A DNA stretch of 6,726 nucleotides from Opitutaceae bacterium (GCA_029979145.1 JAPOIC010000111.1:1-6726), one strand, 5' to 3'. Counted from the stretch's first letter, positions 1-6,370 are shown. Numbers and translations are program-made. The notes: generated from the letters alone by a model not told the origin.

Positions 1-3
1 CAT
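1..3 (-). other. Possible start codon of the next minus-strand gene (off window)
   Basis: An ATG reads leftward at the window edge. It lies 14 bases beyond the deoC stop, and a GAGGG purine stretch (positions 19-15 on the minus strand) overlaps that stop with an 11-base spacer to the ATG. This is what a co-transcribed downstream gene would look like, but no coding sequence is visible to confirm it. In many bacteria a deoC of this longer type is followed by an aldehyde dehydrogenase gene, which could be the case here; that is inference only. Confidence 0.25.
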
Positions 4-17
4 TCGTGGTTACACCC

Positions 18-953
18 TCAGTAGCTCTCCGCGGCTTCGCTGAAGTAATACGGGGCCTGGTAGGCGCCGGTCTTTTCCTTCTCCAGTTGGCGGAGGAGGT
101 CGTTGAGGAGGGAGGACGCGCCGAAGCGGTAGCGGGTATTGTTGAGCCACTCGTCGCCGAGCGTCTCCTTCACCGCGATGAGGAACTGCAGGGCCTGCTT
201 AGCGGACTTGATGCCGCCGGCGGGCTTCATCGCGATGGGCACGCCGGTATCGAGGTAGAAGTCGCGAATGGCCTCGAGCATGACCTGGTTGTTGCCGAGC
301 GTGGCATTGAGCGAGGTCTTGCCCGTGCTGGTTTTGATGAAATCGCCGGGGCGCAGCACGCGCATCGCGAGAAAGGACGCGGCGCGGATGTTGTCGTAGG
401 TCTCCAATTCGCTGACCTCGAGGATCACCTTGAGCGTCGCCTCGCCGCAGGCCTGCACCACCACGGCAATCTCGTCCTGCACGCGCGCGAGGTCGCCGGC
501 AAGGAAGGCGCCGCGGTTGATCACCATGTCGATCTCGTCCGCGCCGTCAGCAACCGCCGCCTTCACCTCGGCCAGCCGCGTGCGCAGCGGCGCCTGACCG
601 CTGGGAAACGCCGTGGCCACGGAGGCGACGTTGATCGCGGTATGCGCGAGGTGCCGCGCGGCGTATTTCACCATCGCGGGATAAACGCACACGGCCGCCA
701 CCTGCGGGCAATCGAGGCCCGGGTGCGGCGCGACCGCCTTCTGGCAGAGCGACTCGACCTTGCCCGGCGTGTCCTTGCCCTCGAGCGTCGTGAGGTCGAC
801 CATCGAGACCGCCGCCTTCAGGCCCCAGACCTTCGCCGACTTCTTGATGCTGCGGGTCGCATATTTCGCCACGCGCTCCTCGATGCCGACGGCGTCAACC
901 GTGCCGACCTCGTCAAACAACCGGCGCAAGGCCGCGGGGGAACCTGCTTTCAT
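18..953 (-). CDS. deoC: Deoxyribose-phosphate aldolase (DERA)
   Basis: This class I aldolase reversibly splits 2-deoxyribose 5-phosphate into glyceraldehyde 3-phosphate and acetaldehyde in the cytoplasm, as the last step of deoxynucleoside salvage. The protein has 311 residues. Family motifs are clear: CVYP at 89-92; GADEIDMV at 137-144, whose Asp142 matches the catalytic Asp102 of E. coli DERA; FIKTSTGK at 205-212, whose Lys207 is the Schiff-base lysine; and KPAGGI at 243-248, whose Lys243 matches the second active-site lysine. It is longer than the roughly 260-residue E. coli enzyme because of an N-terminal helical extension of about 40 residues, as in other long-form DeoC proteins. I chose the ATG at 953 because an AGGGTGG stretch sits 7 bases upstream; an in-frame ATG at 1019 would add 22 residues that look unconserved. 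All catalytic residues are present, so it is probably active. Confidence 0.96.
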   Translation of the reverse strand: MKAGSPAALRRLFDEVGTVDAVGIEERVAKYATRSIKKSAKVWGLKAAVSMVDLTTLEGKDTPGKVESLCQKAVAPHPGLDCPQVAAVCVYPAMVKYAARHLAHTAINVASVATAFPSGQAPLRTRLAEVKAAVADGADEIDMVINRGAFLAGDLARVQDEIAVVVQACGEATLKVILEVSELETYDNIRAASFLAMRVLRPGDFIKTSTGKTSLNATLGNNQVMLEAIRDFYLDTGVPIAMKPAGGIKSAKQALQFLIAVKETLGDEWLNNTRYRFGASSLLNDLLRQLEKEKTGAYQAPYYFSEAAESY

Positions 954-1060
954 GGGACGACCACCCTGCCCCACGGACGCCGTGAAAACAACGCAAATTC
1001 CGGACGGGGCCGCCGGCATTTTCCTTGCGGCCAGCCCGAATTCGGCGCGCTCTAGCCGGC
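954..1060. promoter_or_regulatory. Divergent intergenic region, deoC / secreted propeller-like gene
   Basis: This 107-base gap separates two divergently transcribed genes and should carry both promoters. It contains a small inverted repeat, CACGG-ACG-CCGTG at 972-984, close to the deoC start, which could be an operator half-site or chance in GC-rich DNA. I could not pick convincing -35/-10 boxes on either strand. Confidence 0.35.
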
Positions 1061-2023
1061 ATGAATCGACCCTTCCTCGTCGCTGCCGGACTGCTCGTCT
1101 TTGCCGCCAGCACCGCCTGCTCCAATCCCTTGCCCCCGCCGGCCATCACTGCCGATGTCGCCGGCTGGCACGGTCCGGTCACCGCCAGCACGATTACCGA
1201 GGCGACCATCAATGAGGCCAGCGGTCTCGCCCCGTCGCATCGCGCCCCCGGCATTCTTTGGATCAACAACGACAGCGGCGGTGAACCCGTCCTCTATGCC
1301 GTCCGCACCGACGGCACCTACCTCGGCTCCGTGCGCATCAAGGGTGCCGTGAACTACGACTGGGAAGACGTGACGTCCTGCGTGATCGACGGTCAGCCCT
1401 ACCTCGTCGCCGCGGACGTCGGTGACAATTACGCCAAGCGCGACGAATGCGTGCTCTACGTGATCGCCGAGCCCGACCCCGCAGAGCTCGACCCGAAGCT
1501 GGAAATCATGGCCGAGCCCGTGCGCGTCATCCGTTACGTTTATCCCGACGGCCCACGTGACTGTGAAAATGTCGCCGTCGATGCCACCGAGAGCGTCATC
1601 TACCTTGCATCCAAGCGCACGCTGCCGCCGGTGATCTACACCCTGCCCTTCGCGCCTGAGGATTCCAGCCGCCGGATGACGGCGAAAAAAGTGGGGCCGG
1701 CCAACGGCATTCCCGAACCCACCGGCCCGCTGGCCAAGATCGATGCGCCCTGGGGCAAGGTCCGCCACTGGCCCTGCAGCCTCGACATCACGCCCGACGG
1801 CCGCCGCGCGGTGCTGCTCTCCTACGGCGAACCTTACCTTTACGAACGCCACGACGGCGAATCCTGGGCCGACGCGTTTGCGCGCGAGGGCGTGCAACTC
1901 GCCACCCACGGCCTCATTCAAGCCGAGGGCGCGTGCTTCTCGCCCGACGGAAAAATCCTCTACGTCGTGACCGAGGGCACGCCCGCGCCGTTGCTGACCT
2001 ACACGTTGACCGCGACGCCTTGA
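1061..2023 (+). CDS. Exported propeller-like protein of unknown function
   Basis: The product has 320 residues and begins with a signal peptide: Arg3, a hydrophobic stretch 5-17, then STAC at 17-20. Cys20 could be lipidated, but Ser at -3 is a poor lipobox, so ordinary signal-peptidase cleavage after Ala19 is an equal option. The mature part has short strand-like repeats with turns rich in Asp and Gly: EASGLAPS (52-59), WINNDSGG (67-74), YDWEDV (99-104), ADVGDN (118-123), DCENVAVD (167-174), SLDITPDGRRAVLLSY (240-255) and EGACFSPDGKILYVV (289-303). This pattern suits a beta-propeller related to SdiA-regulated, phytase-like or WD40-like sheets; the Asp/Asn loops may bind metal. The fold is inference and no reaction can be named. 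I chose the ATG at 1061 over a TTG at 1025 because it begins directly at the signal peptide. It opens a five-gene same-strand run. Confidence 0.85.
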   Translation: MNRPFLVAAGLLVFAASTACSNPLPPPAITADVAGWHGPVTASTITEATINEASGLAPSHRAPGILWINNDSGGEPVLYAVRTDGTYLGSVRIKGAVNYDWEDVTSCVIDGQPYLVAADVGDNYAKRDECVLYVIAEPDPAELDPKLEIMAEPVRVIRYVYPDGPRDCENVAVDATESVIYLASKRTLPPVIYTLPFAPEDSSRRMTAKKVGPANGIPEPTGPLAKIDAPWGKVRHWPCSLDITPDGRRAVLLSYGEPYLYERHDGESWADAFAREGVQLATHGLIQAEGACFSPDGKILYVVTEGTPAPLLTYTLTATP

Positions 2024-2027
2024 GGTC

Positions 2028-2592
2028 ATGCCCACTCTGCTCGAGCAACTTGCCGGCGGAGACCTCCGGACCTTGGGGCGTTCCACTGCTGTCGCGGCGC
2101 AGGTGCTGGCGCAGCCGGACCTGATCGACGAGTTGTTCGACGGCATCGCCAGCGATGACGAAGTCATAAGCGCGCGCGAGCGATGCCCTCGAAAAAGTCG
2201 CCGCCGCACGGCCCGACTTGCTGCAGCCCTACAAGCAGGAACTGCTGGAACGCGTCGCCCACCTCAAGCACTGGGTCGTGCGCGAGCATGTCTGCCAGCT
2301 GCTGCCCCGGCTCGACCCCCTGACCGCAGCGAAACGACGCCGGGCCCTCGCCCTGATCCAAGGCTACCTCGCCGATCGCAGCAGCATCGTGCGGGCCTGC
2401 GCGGTGGAGTGCCTCGTGCACCTGAGCGCACCGGCCGGTTTCGCCAATGAACGCGCGCGCGTCATCACCCTGGTCAACGCCAGCGCCGCCCACGGCGATA
2501 CGCCGGCACTGCGGGCCCGGGCACGGAAGATGCAGCGCCTGTTGACCCGCGCCGCGAATAAACCAGCGCGGCCCTCCGGCCAATCGGGTTGA
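2028..2592 (+). pseudogene. HEAT-repeat protein gene broken by a frameshift
   Basis: The frame opened by the ATG at 2028 (4 bases after the previous stop, behind a GAGG) reads MPTLLEQLAGG through SDDEVI. It then turns into Arg-rich nonsense after about position 2168. From there the frame one base further on continues sensibly as ARASDALEKVAA and RPDLLQPYKQELLERV, to a TGA at 2590-2592. Skipping one base, best placed as the extra A at 2169, restores a 187-residue protein with paired amphipathic helices typical of HEAT or Armadillo repeats: ARASDALEKV, KHWVVREHVCQLLPRL and SSIVRACAVECLVHL. Such proteins are scaffolds and often sit beside unrelated enzymes. The downstream part has no further damage, so the lesion is recent or a sequencing error. 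An internal restart is possible, but no strong ribosome site is visible. Confidence 0.75.
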
Positions 2593-2648
2593 ACGCGGGC
2601 TTGTCGGAACGACCCGGTTGCACCACGCTCCGCTCGGCCCCCTACCCT

Positions 2649-2813
2649 ATGAGCGTTCTCGACATCATCCTCTGCATCTTCATCCCGCCGCTGGCCGTGC
2701 TTCTCCGCAAGGGCGCCGGCAAGGATTTCATCATCAATCTGGTCTTGTGGGTGCTGCTCCTCGGCATCGGCGGCGTGATCCACGCCTTCTGGCTGCTGTC
2801 GCGGAAAGAATGA
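2649..2813 (+). CDS. YqaE/Pmp3-family small membrane protein
   Basis: This 54-residue protein is two hydrophobic segments joined by a short polar hairpin. Segment one is about residues 3-19 (VLDIILCIFIPPLAVLL). It is followed by the basic loop RKGAGKDF, and segment two is about 28-50, ending in a basic tail SRKE. The IPP-x-AV-x-L core in helix one and the LG-x-x-GG-x-x-HAFW pattern in helix two are the signature of the UPF0057/Pmp3 proteolipid family, whose members are 50-60 residues long. Yeast Pmp3 affects plasma-membrane potential and salt tolerance; bacterial homologues are stress-linked but poorly defined. I chose the ATG at 2649 because the family begins right there; an earlier in-frame start would add 20 unrelated residues. 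No good Shine-Dalgarno is seen. The stop overlaps the next ATG. Confidence 0.92.
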   Translation: MSVLDIILCIFIPPLAVLLRKGAGKDFIINLVLWVLLLGIGGVIHAFWLLSRKE

Positions 2814-3274
2814 CCGCCCGCCGGTTCTTTCGTCTCGGGCGCCTCGCCGGGATCTTCCTGGTCGGCGGGCTCCTGTCGCTGCAGGCCGCATCCTTCGCCG
2901 ACGAGGTCCGGGCCGCCGACACGCGCCGCGTGATGGCCACCATCGCCGGCGACGCCGCACGCTTGGACGACCTCCTGTCGGAGGACCTGCGCTACGGCCA
3001 CGCCGACGGCCGGCTGCAGACCAAGACCGACTTTCTCGACGCCGTGCGCTCAAGCAAAATGCGCTACGAGGCCTACGACTACGAGGACATGGCCATCGAG
3101 CGCGCGGCCGACGGCATCGCCGTGATCACGGGTCGCGCCAGCCTGCGCGTGCGCCTCGGCGACAAGCCCCTCGCCTTCCGCCTGCGCTTCCTCGCCGTGT
3201 GGCGACAGGAAGCCGGCGCGTGGCGGTTGCTCGCCTACCAGTCGGCGCAGATCCCCGCCCCGGCAGCCAACTGA
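2810..3274 (+). CDS. Exported NTF2-like (DUF4440-type) protein
   Basis: The 154-residue product starts with a basic stretch (RRFFRLGR), a hydrophobic core at about 11-27 and a likely cleavage site after Ala30 (SFA/DEV), so it should be exported. The mature part fits the NTF2-like/SnoaL superfamily: an N-terminal helix DTRRVMATIAGDAARLDDLL, then LSEDLRYGHADGRLQTKTDF (56-75), which is the DUF4440 hallmark of an L-x-Y-x-H-xx-G-x-x-x-x-K-x-x-F pattern. Beta strands follow, including VITGRASLRVRL and RLRFLAVW, and WRLLAYQSAQ near the end. These domains form a cone with a ligand pocket; some are enzymes and many are binding modules, so the ligand is unknown. The ATG overlaps the previous gene's TGA (ATGA), with GGAAAG just ahead of it, which suggests translational coupling. 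Confidence 0.88.
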   Translation: MTARRFFRLGRLAGIFLVGGLLSLQAASFADEVRAADTRRVMATIAGDAARLDDLLSEDLRYGHADGRLQTKTDFLDAVRSSKMRYEAYDYEDMAIERAADGIAVITGRASLRVRLGDKPLAFRLRFLAVWRQEAGAWRLLAYQSAQIPAPAAN

Positions 3275-3282
3275 TCCGCTTT

Positions 3283-4044
3283 ATGCCCATGCCTGTTCAA
3301 CGCCGTCTCGCCGTTTGGTTTTTCAGTTTCGCCCTGACGCTGTCAGTGGCTTCAGCCCAGGGCCCCGCCCCGGCCGAGGTCAACGATGCGCTGGTGCCCG
3401 TGCCCAATCCGGGCCAACCGAAGTTCATGGAATTGCATGCGTCTTTCCTCGCCCGCGGCCAGGCCGGCCCCATCGGCGTGCTCTTTCTCGGCGATTCCAT
3501 CACCCAAGGCTGGCGCAAGGTACCGCACATTTGGGAGCACTATTACGGCCAATACCAGCCGGCCAATTTCGGCATCAGCGGCGATCGCACCCAGCACGTC
3601 ATCTGGCGCATCGACCACGGCGAGCTCGACGGCATCTCGCCCAAGGTCGTCGTCTTCATGCTCGGCACCAACAACACCGGCGCGAACACCGCCGCCGAGA
3701 TCATCGCCGGCAACCGCCGGATCATCGCCCTGATTCAGGAAAAGCTGCCCGACACCAAGATCCTCCTACTCGGCATCTTCCCGCGCGGCCCGCGTTGGGA
3801 GCGCAATGGCAATCCCGATCCGTGGGAGCGGAAGATGGCCATCATCCGCGACGTGAACGCCAACCTCGCCGGCCTGGATGACGGCCGCCGCATCCGCTAC
3901 CTCAACATCACGCGCACCCTGCTCGGCAACGACGGCACGATCCCCAACATCATCATGCCCGACCAACTGCACCCCAACGCCGCCGGCTACCAACTCTGGG
4001 CCGACGCCATGCAGCCCCTGCTGGACGAAATGATGCGGGATTGA
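3283..4044 (+). CDS. Secreted SGNH/GDSL esterase, PAF-acetylhydrolase-like
   Basis: This is a 253-residue serine hydrolase with a signal peptide (hydrophobic 10-22, cleavage after ASA at 23-25), so it is probably periplasmic or secreted. All SGNH blocks are visible. Block I is LFLGDSITQGW (67-77), with nucleophile Ser72. Block II is NFGISGDRTQHVIWRI (95-110), with the oxyanion Gly97/Gly100. Block III is MLGTNN (126-131). Block V is DQLHP (227-231), with Asp227 and His230 of the triad. The NFG-x-x-GD-x-T-x-x-V-x-WR and GTNN context matches platelet-activating-factor acetylhydrolase alpha subunits. Bacterial relatives usually remove acetyl or other ester groups from carbohydrates or lipids, but the substrate is not predictable here. 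The ATG at 3283 follows the previous stop by 8 bases; the ATG at 3289 is an alternative with the same signal peptide. It is the last gene of the run. Confidence 0.93.
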   Translation: MPMPVQRRLAVWFFSFALTLSVASAQGPAPAEVNDALVPVPNPGQPKFMELHASFLARGQAGPIGVLFLGDSITQGWRKVPHIWEHYYGQYQPANFGISGDRTQHVIWRIDHGELDGISPKVVVFMLGTNNTGANTAAEIIAGNRRIIALIQEKLPDTKILLLGIFPRGPRWERNGNPDPWERKMAIIRDVNANLAGLDDGRRIRYLNITRTLLGNDGTIPNIIMPDQLHPNAAGYQLWADAMQPLLDEMMRD

Positions 4045-4058
4045 GGATCGTAGTGTAG

Positions 4059-4083
4059 GGCGGGATTTCCAAATCCCGCCTTT
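4059..4083. terminator. Perfect GC-rich hairpin between convergent genes
   Basis: GGCGGGATTT (4059-4068) and AAATCCCGCC (4071-4080) are exact reverse complements around a CC centre. With a realistic 4-base loop the stem is 9 bp. TTT follows at 4081-4083 on the plus strand, so it may end transcription from the esterase gene. The U-run is short, and because it is a palindrome it could also act for the opposite gene. The preceding GTAG also precedes the hairpin at 6371, so it may be a dispersed palindromic repeat reused as a terminator. Confidence 0.5.
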
Positions 4084-4085
4084 CC

Positions 4086-4108
4086 GAGCCGGCGAGACGC
4101 CGGCGCTC
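4086..4108. repeat. Second GC-rich inverted repeat in the convergent gap
   Basis: GCCGGCG (4088-4094) and CGCCGGC (4098-4104) are exact reverse complements around an AGA loop. GAG at 4086-4088 can also pair with CTC at 4106-4108 if two bases bulge. It lies 6 bases from the 4059-4080 hairpin and 11 bases from the end of the dioxygenase gene. Together the two form a tandem hairpin unit; the style resembles repetitive extragenic palindromes. Confidence 0.55.
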
Positions 4109-4118
4109 CCATTTCACT

Positions 4119-4877
4119 TCACCCCGCCACCGTCGCACCGTGGCGCAGGATCGCGTCGTCCGCCGCCATCCGGATCGGCTCGACCTTGCCGTGACCCTTG
4201 CCGCCGTAGGGCGGATTCGAGAGCGCGTTATAACAACAGATGTAAGCGCGGCGCGGATGGTCCGAAAGATTGGCTTCCGACGAGTGAAACGTGTTGCCGT
4301 GGAAAAACAGCGCGCTGCCCGCGGGTGCTTCGCAATAGACTTCGCCGAGTCGCGCGATCGCCGCCTGCACGCGTTCCTGATCCGCGCCGTTCTGGCCGCC
4401 GACGCGACCGTGATCAAAGCGCCCGAGCAAATGCGAACCTGGAATCACCTTGAGGCAACCGTTCCCCCGCGTCGCCGGATCCAGCGCAATCATGCACGAG
4501 AGCATGCGCGGATACAGACAGCCGTCGCCATACCAGTAGCCGTAATCCTGGTGCCACTCCCACGCACCGCCAACGCGCGGCTCCTTCAACATGACCTTGC
4601 TGTGCCAGTGATACACCTCCTCGCGCAGCAGCATCTGCACGGCCGTGACCACGCGTGGACTCGCCGAGACGGCGCCAAATACATCGTCGCCCGTGTCCAT
4701 CCAGAGCGACAGCTTGCTCTCCTTGCCCGCGGCGTCCTTGGCCGCCCACGTGTGCCCGCCGACACGCGGGTCGTTCACGTGGCTCAGGAGGATGGCGATT
4801 TCCTCGGCGGAAAAAAGATCGGGCACGAGCACATACCCGTCGCGATCATAAGCGGTGATCTGTTCGGCAGTCAGCAT
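4119..4877 (-). CDS. Phytanoyl-CoA dioxygenase (PhyH) family protein
   Basis: This is a 252-residue Fe(II)/2-oxoglutarate-dependent oxygenase. The N-terminus (EQITAYDRDGYVLVPDLFSAEEI, residues 5-27) is the usual PhyH opening. The metal triad is H109-Q-D111 in AWEWHQDYGYW plus distal His198 in FFHGNTFHSS, and Arg209 or Arg210 in DHPRRAYI is placed to hold 2-oxoglutarate. Also typical are MIALDP (129-134), NGCLKVIPGSH (139-149) and APAGSALFFHG (184-194). Family members hydroxylate varied small molecules, including phytanoyl-CoA, ectoine and secondary metabolites; the many Tyr and Trp residues around the HxD motif do not reveal the substrate. I chose the ATG at 4877 because the family consensus starts there; upstream in-frame sequence translates the intergenic repeat and is not credible. 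No Shine-Dalgarno is visible (CCCCTTT precedes the ATG). It is convergent with the esterase and divergent from the C45 gene. Confidence 0.93.
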   Translation of the reverse strand: MLTAEQITAYDRDGYVLVPDLFSAEEIAILLSHVNDPRVGGHTWAAKDAAGKESKLSLWMDTGDDVFGAVSASPRVVTAVQMLLREEVYHWHSKVMLKEPRVGGAWEWHQDYGYWYGDGCLYPRMLSCMIALDPATRGNGCLKVIPGSHLLGRFDHGRVGGQNGADQERVQAAIARLGEVYCEAPAGSALFFHGNTFHSSEANLSDHPRRAYICCYNALSNPPYGGKGHGKVEPIRMAADDAILRHGATVAG

Positions 4878-4938
4878 AAAGGGGAAGGGGTTGACCGCAG
4901 GCTGCCTGACCCCAGGACCTGAGCAAGCCGTTGTTGGG

Positions 4939-5033
4939 TTAAATGCGAAGACGCCAAGAGCGCAAAGGTTCGCCAACAATACCTCCTCAGCTCCTTCGCG
5001 AACCTTCGCCCCTTTCGCCTCTTGGCGTTTCGC
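4939..5033. repeat. Large imperfect inverted repeat (GCGAAG/ACGCCAAGAG type)
   Basis: The left arm at 4945-4973 and right arm at 4998-5033 are reverse complements with small interruptions. AAGGTTCGC (4965-4973) pairs perfectly with 4998-5006, ACGCCAAGAG (4951-4960) pairs perfectly with 5019-5028, and GCGAA (4945-4949) pairs with 5029-5033. The right arm carries about 8 extra bases. The left arm begins with TTAA and resembles 6147-6177. This type of GCGAAG-rich element recurs between genes in many environmental genomes (from memory). It fills about half of the 211-base divergent gap 4878-5088, in which I see no gene and no clear promoter boxes. Confidence 0.75.
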
Positions 5034-5088
5034 GTTTCGCCCTCCTGGCGATTGACCCGCTGGGGCCGCCCGGCCAAGTTCCCGAGCC

Positions 5089-6150
5089 GTGACCACGCCC
5101 CCGCCCCCGGTCCTGACCTTGCACGGTTCGCCCCGCGACCTCGGCCGCCAGCAGGGTGCCGCCGTCCGCAGCCAGGTGCACGGCAATGTCGCCGTGCTGC
5201 TCGGCGATTTCATCACCGGCGCCAAGGCCGCGACGATGGACCGCATCACCGCGTGGCAAAAACGCCTGCGCACGTTCTGCTTCGATCACTGGCCGTGGCT
5301 GCAGGAGGAAATCCAAGGCCTCGCCGAGGGCTCCGGCATCACGCCCGAGCTCGCCGAGCTCCTCAGCTTCCGCGCCTGGCAATACGAGGTCTATCACGCC
5401 GGCGCCTGTTCCAGCTTCGCCTTGCCCGGCGCCAACGGCCACACCCTCACCGGCGGCACGCTCGATGACCCGCGCTTCCTCTACACTATCGCGCACGTGG
5501 CGCCGACCCAGGGTCTGCGCTTCGTCAGTTTTCCCATCGCCGGCACCGTCTGGGCCAACCGTGGCATGAACGAGGCCGGGCTCGCGCTCGGGATTTCCTC
5601 CCTCATCTGCCCCGGTGTGCGCTTCAACCTGGAAAACCTCGTGCCCGTCGACCTCGTCTTCCGCGACATGCTCCAGCACTGCGCCACCGTCGCGGAAATC
5701 GAGGCGCGCTGCCGCCGCTTCAAGTTCTTCTGCAACCTCATCGCCGTCGACGCCACCGGCGCGGTCTTCGCCAGCTCCAACTACTGCGGCGACTACACCA
5801 AGCACACCTCGCCCACCGGCACCTACGCGTTGACCAACCACCCCGCCGGCGCCGCCGATACCGCCCTGCGCAGCCGCGGCTACACCGGACCGGACCCCAG
5901 CGGCTTCAGCGTCGAACGTCGCGATCAGATCACCGCATGGATGTCCGCCCAAGCCCACCGCGCCACCGTCGACGACGCCATCGCCTTCCTCGGCGCCACT
6001 CCGACCCCCGGCCGCGTCAACAATCAGCACACCGCCTTCGCCAGCGTTGCTATGCCTCAGGCCCACCCGCACACCATCTGGCTGGCCCAGCAACCCGTGA
6101 CGATGAGCGCCTTCGCGGCCATCGACGTGCGGACAGGGGCGGTGGTTTAA
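5089..6150 (+). CDS. Peptidase C45 / acyltransferase-like Ntn hydrolase
   Basis: The protein has 353 residues and no signal peptide. It resembles the C45 family (isopenicillin-N acyltransferase-like), cysteine Ntn hydrolases made as precursors that cleave themselves before a Cys. Supporting features are an N-terminal GSPRDLGRQQGAAVR (13-27), which is the usual family opening; the helix IQGLAEGSGI (75-84); the putative nucleophile Cys107 in HAGACSSFAL (103-112); RGMNEAGLALG (148-158), the conserved 'GMNE-x-GL' strand; NLIAVDATGAVF (206-217); ALTNHP (237-242); and VNNQHTAFASVAM (300-312). Asp126 in GGTLDDP is the probable match to the catalytic Asp of the usual RN-x-D motif. The start must be the GTG at 5089, because the frame has a stop at 5053-5055 and no other start codon between. 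Known relatives hydrolyse or form amide bonds (penicillins, bile-salt-like acyl amides), but the substrate here is unknown. Confidence 0.88.
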   Translation: MTTPPPPVLTLHGSPRDLGRQQGAAVRSQVHGNVAVLLGDFITGAKAATMDRITAWQKRLRTFCFDHWPWLQEEIQGLAEGSGITPELAELLSFRAWQYEVYHAGACSSFALPGANGHTLTGGTLDDPRFLYTIAHVAPTQGLRFVSFPIAGTVWANRGMNEAGLALGISSLICPGVRFNLENLVPVDLVFRDMLQHCATVAEIEARCRRFKFFCNLIAVDATGAVFASSNYCGDYTKHTSPTGTYALTNHPAGAADTALRSRGYTGPDPSGFSVERRDQITAWMSAQAHRATVDDAIAFLGATPTPGRVNNQHTAFASVAMPQAHPHTIWLAQQPVTMSAFAAIDVRTGAVV

Positions 6151-6178
6151 CCGCGAAGGACGCGAAGCGCGCAAAGGG
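6147..6178 (+). repeat. Further copy of the GCGAAG-type intergenic repeat
   Basis: GCGAAGGACGCGAAGCGCGC followed by AAAGG (6153-6177) matches the left arm at 4945-4968 with one insertion and a few substitutions, and both copies start with TTAA. The TAA stop of the C45 gene is formed by the first bases of the repeat, so the element abuts the gene end. The inverted partner arm seen in the upstream copy is not evident here. Confidence 0.65.
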
Positions 6179-6193
6179 ACGGAGAAGTTTCGC

Positions 6194-6213
6194 GGCCGTT
6201 GCTGCCAACGGCC
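6194..6213. repeat. Hairpin GGCCGTTG / CAACGGCC
   Basis: GGCCGTTG (6194-6201) and CAACGGCC (6206-6213) form a perfect 8-bp stem with loop CTGC, 44 bases after the C45 stop. No T-run follows, so it would be a weak intrinsic terminator. It shares the CGTTG/CAACG core with the hairpin at 6371-6392. Confidence 0.6.
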
Positions 6214-6370
6214 CGCAGCTCTCGGCGCTGGTTCCGCACAAGAAGCCAGGACAATTTTTCTCTCTCATCCCTTTCGGGCGGAGGCGGCCCTGAGGGGTTC
6301 ATTTGCCTTGATCATTTCCGCCAGCGGATCGATCCCTATCTGCCCGTGCCGAAAAAGCCCGCCAAGGTAG

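Noticed and set aside
972..984. CACGG-ACG-CCGTG as a defined operator upstream of deoC
   Set aside because: The arms are only 5 bases in GC-rich DNA and there is no match to a known regulator site, so it is mentioned only within the intergenic entry.
6..1055. Long plus-strand open frame opposite deoC
   Set aside because: It mirrors the deoC codons, is rich in His, Arg and Ala as antisense shadows are, and deoC has every catalytic motif.
2160..2185. Programmed +1 ribosomal frameshift in the HEAT gene
   Set aside because: There is no recognised slippery codon pair with a stop codon, no stimulatory Shine-Dalgarno-like element in place, and no family precedent; an indel or sequencing error is simpler.
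1052..2209. 385-residue minus-strand open frame opposite the propeller-like gene
   Set aside because: Its Gly/Ala/Val/Asp-rich, low-complexity translation is an antisense artefact of high GC. The plus frame has a signal peptide and family-like motifs.
4939..5033. CRISPR array
   Set aside because: The two arms are inverted, not direct, copies, with no regular spacers and no cas gene nearby.
4878..5273. N-terminal extension of the dioxygenase to a 384-residue form
   Set aside because: The extra residues translate the GCGAAG repeat (NAKRQEAKGAK type) and part of the C45 gene in antisense. The PhyH domain begins at the ATG at 4877.
4987..6174. 395-residue minus-strand open frame opposite the C45 gene
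   Set aside because: It is antisense to clear C45 motifs and has a biased Gly/Ala/Glu/Val composition with no recognisable domain; its tail translates the intergenic repeat.
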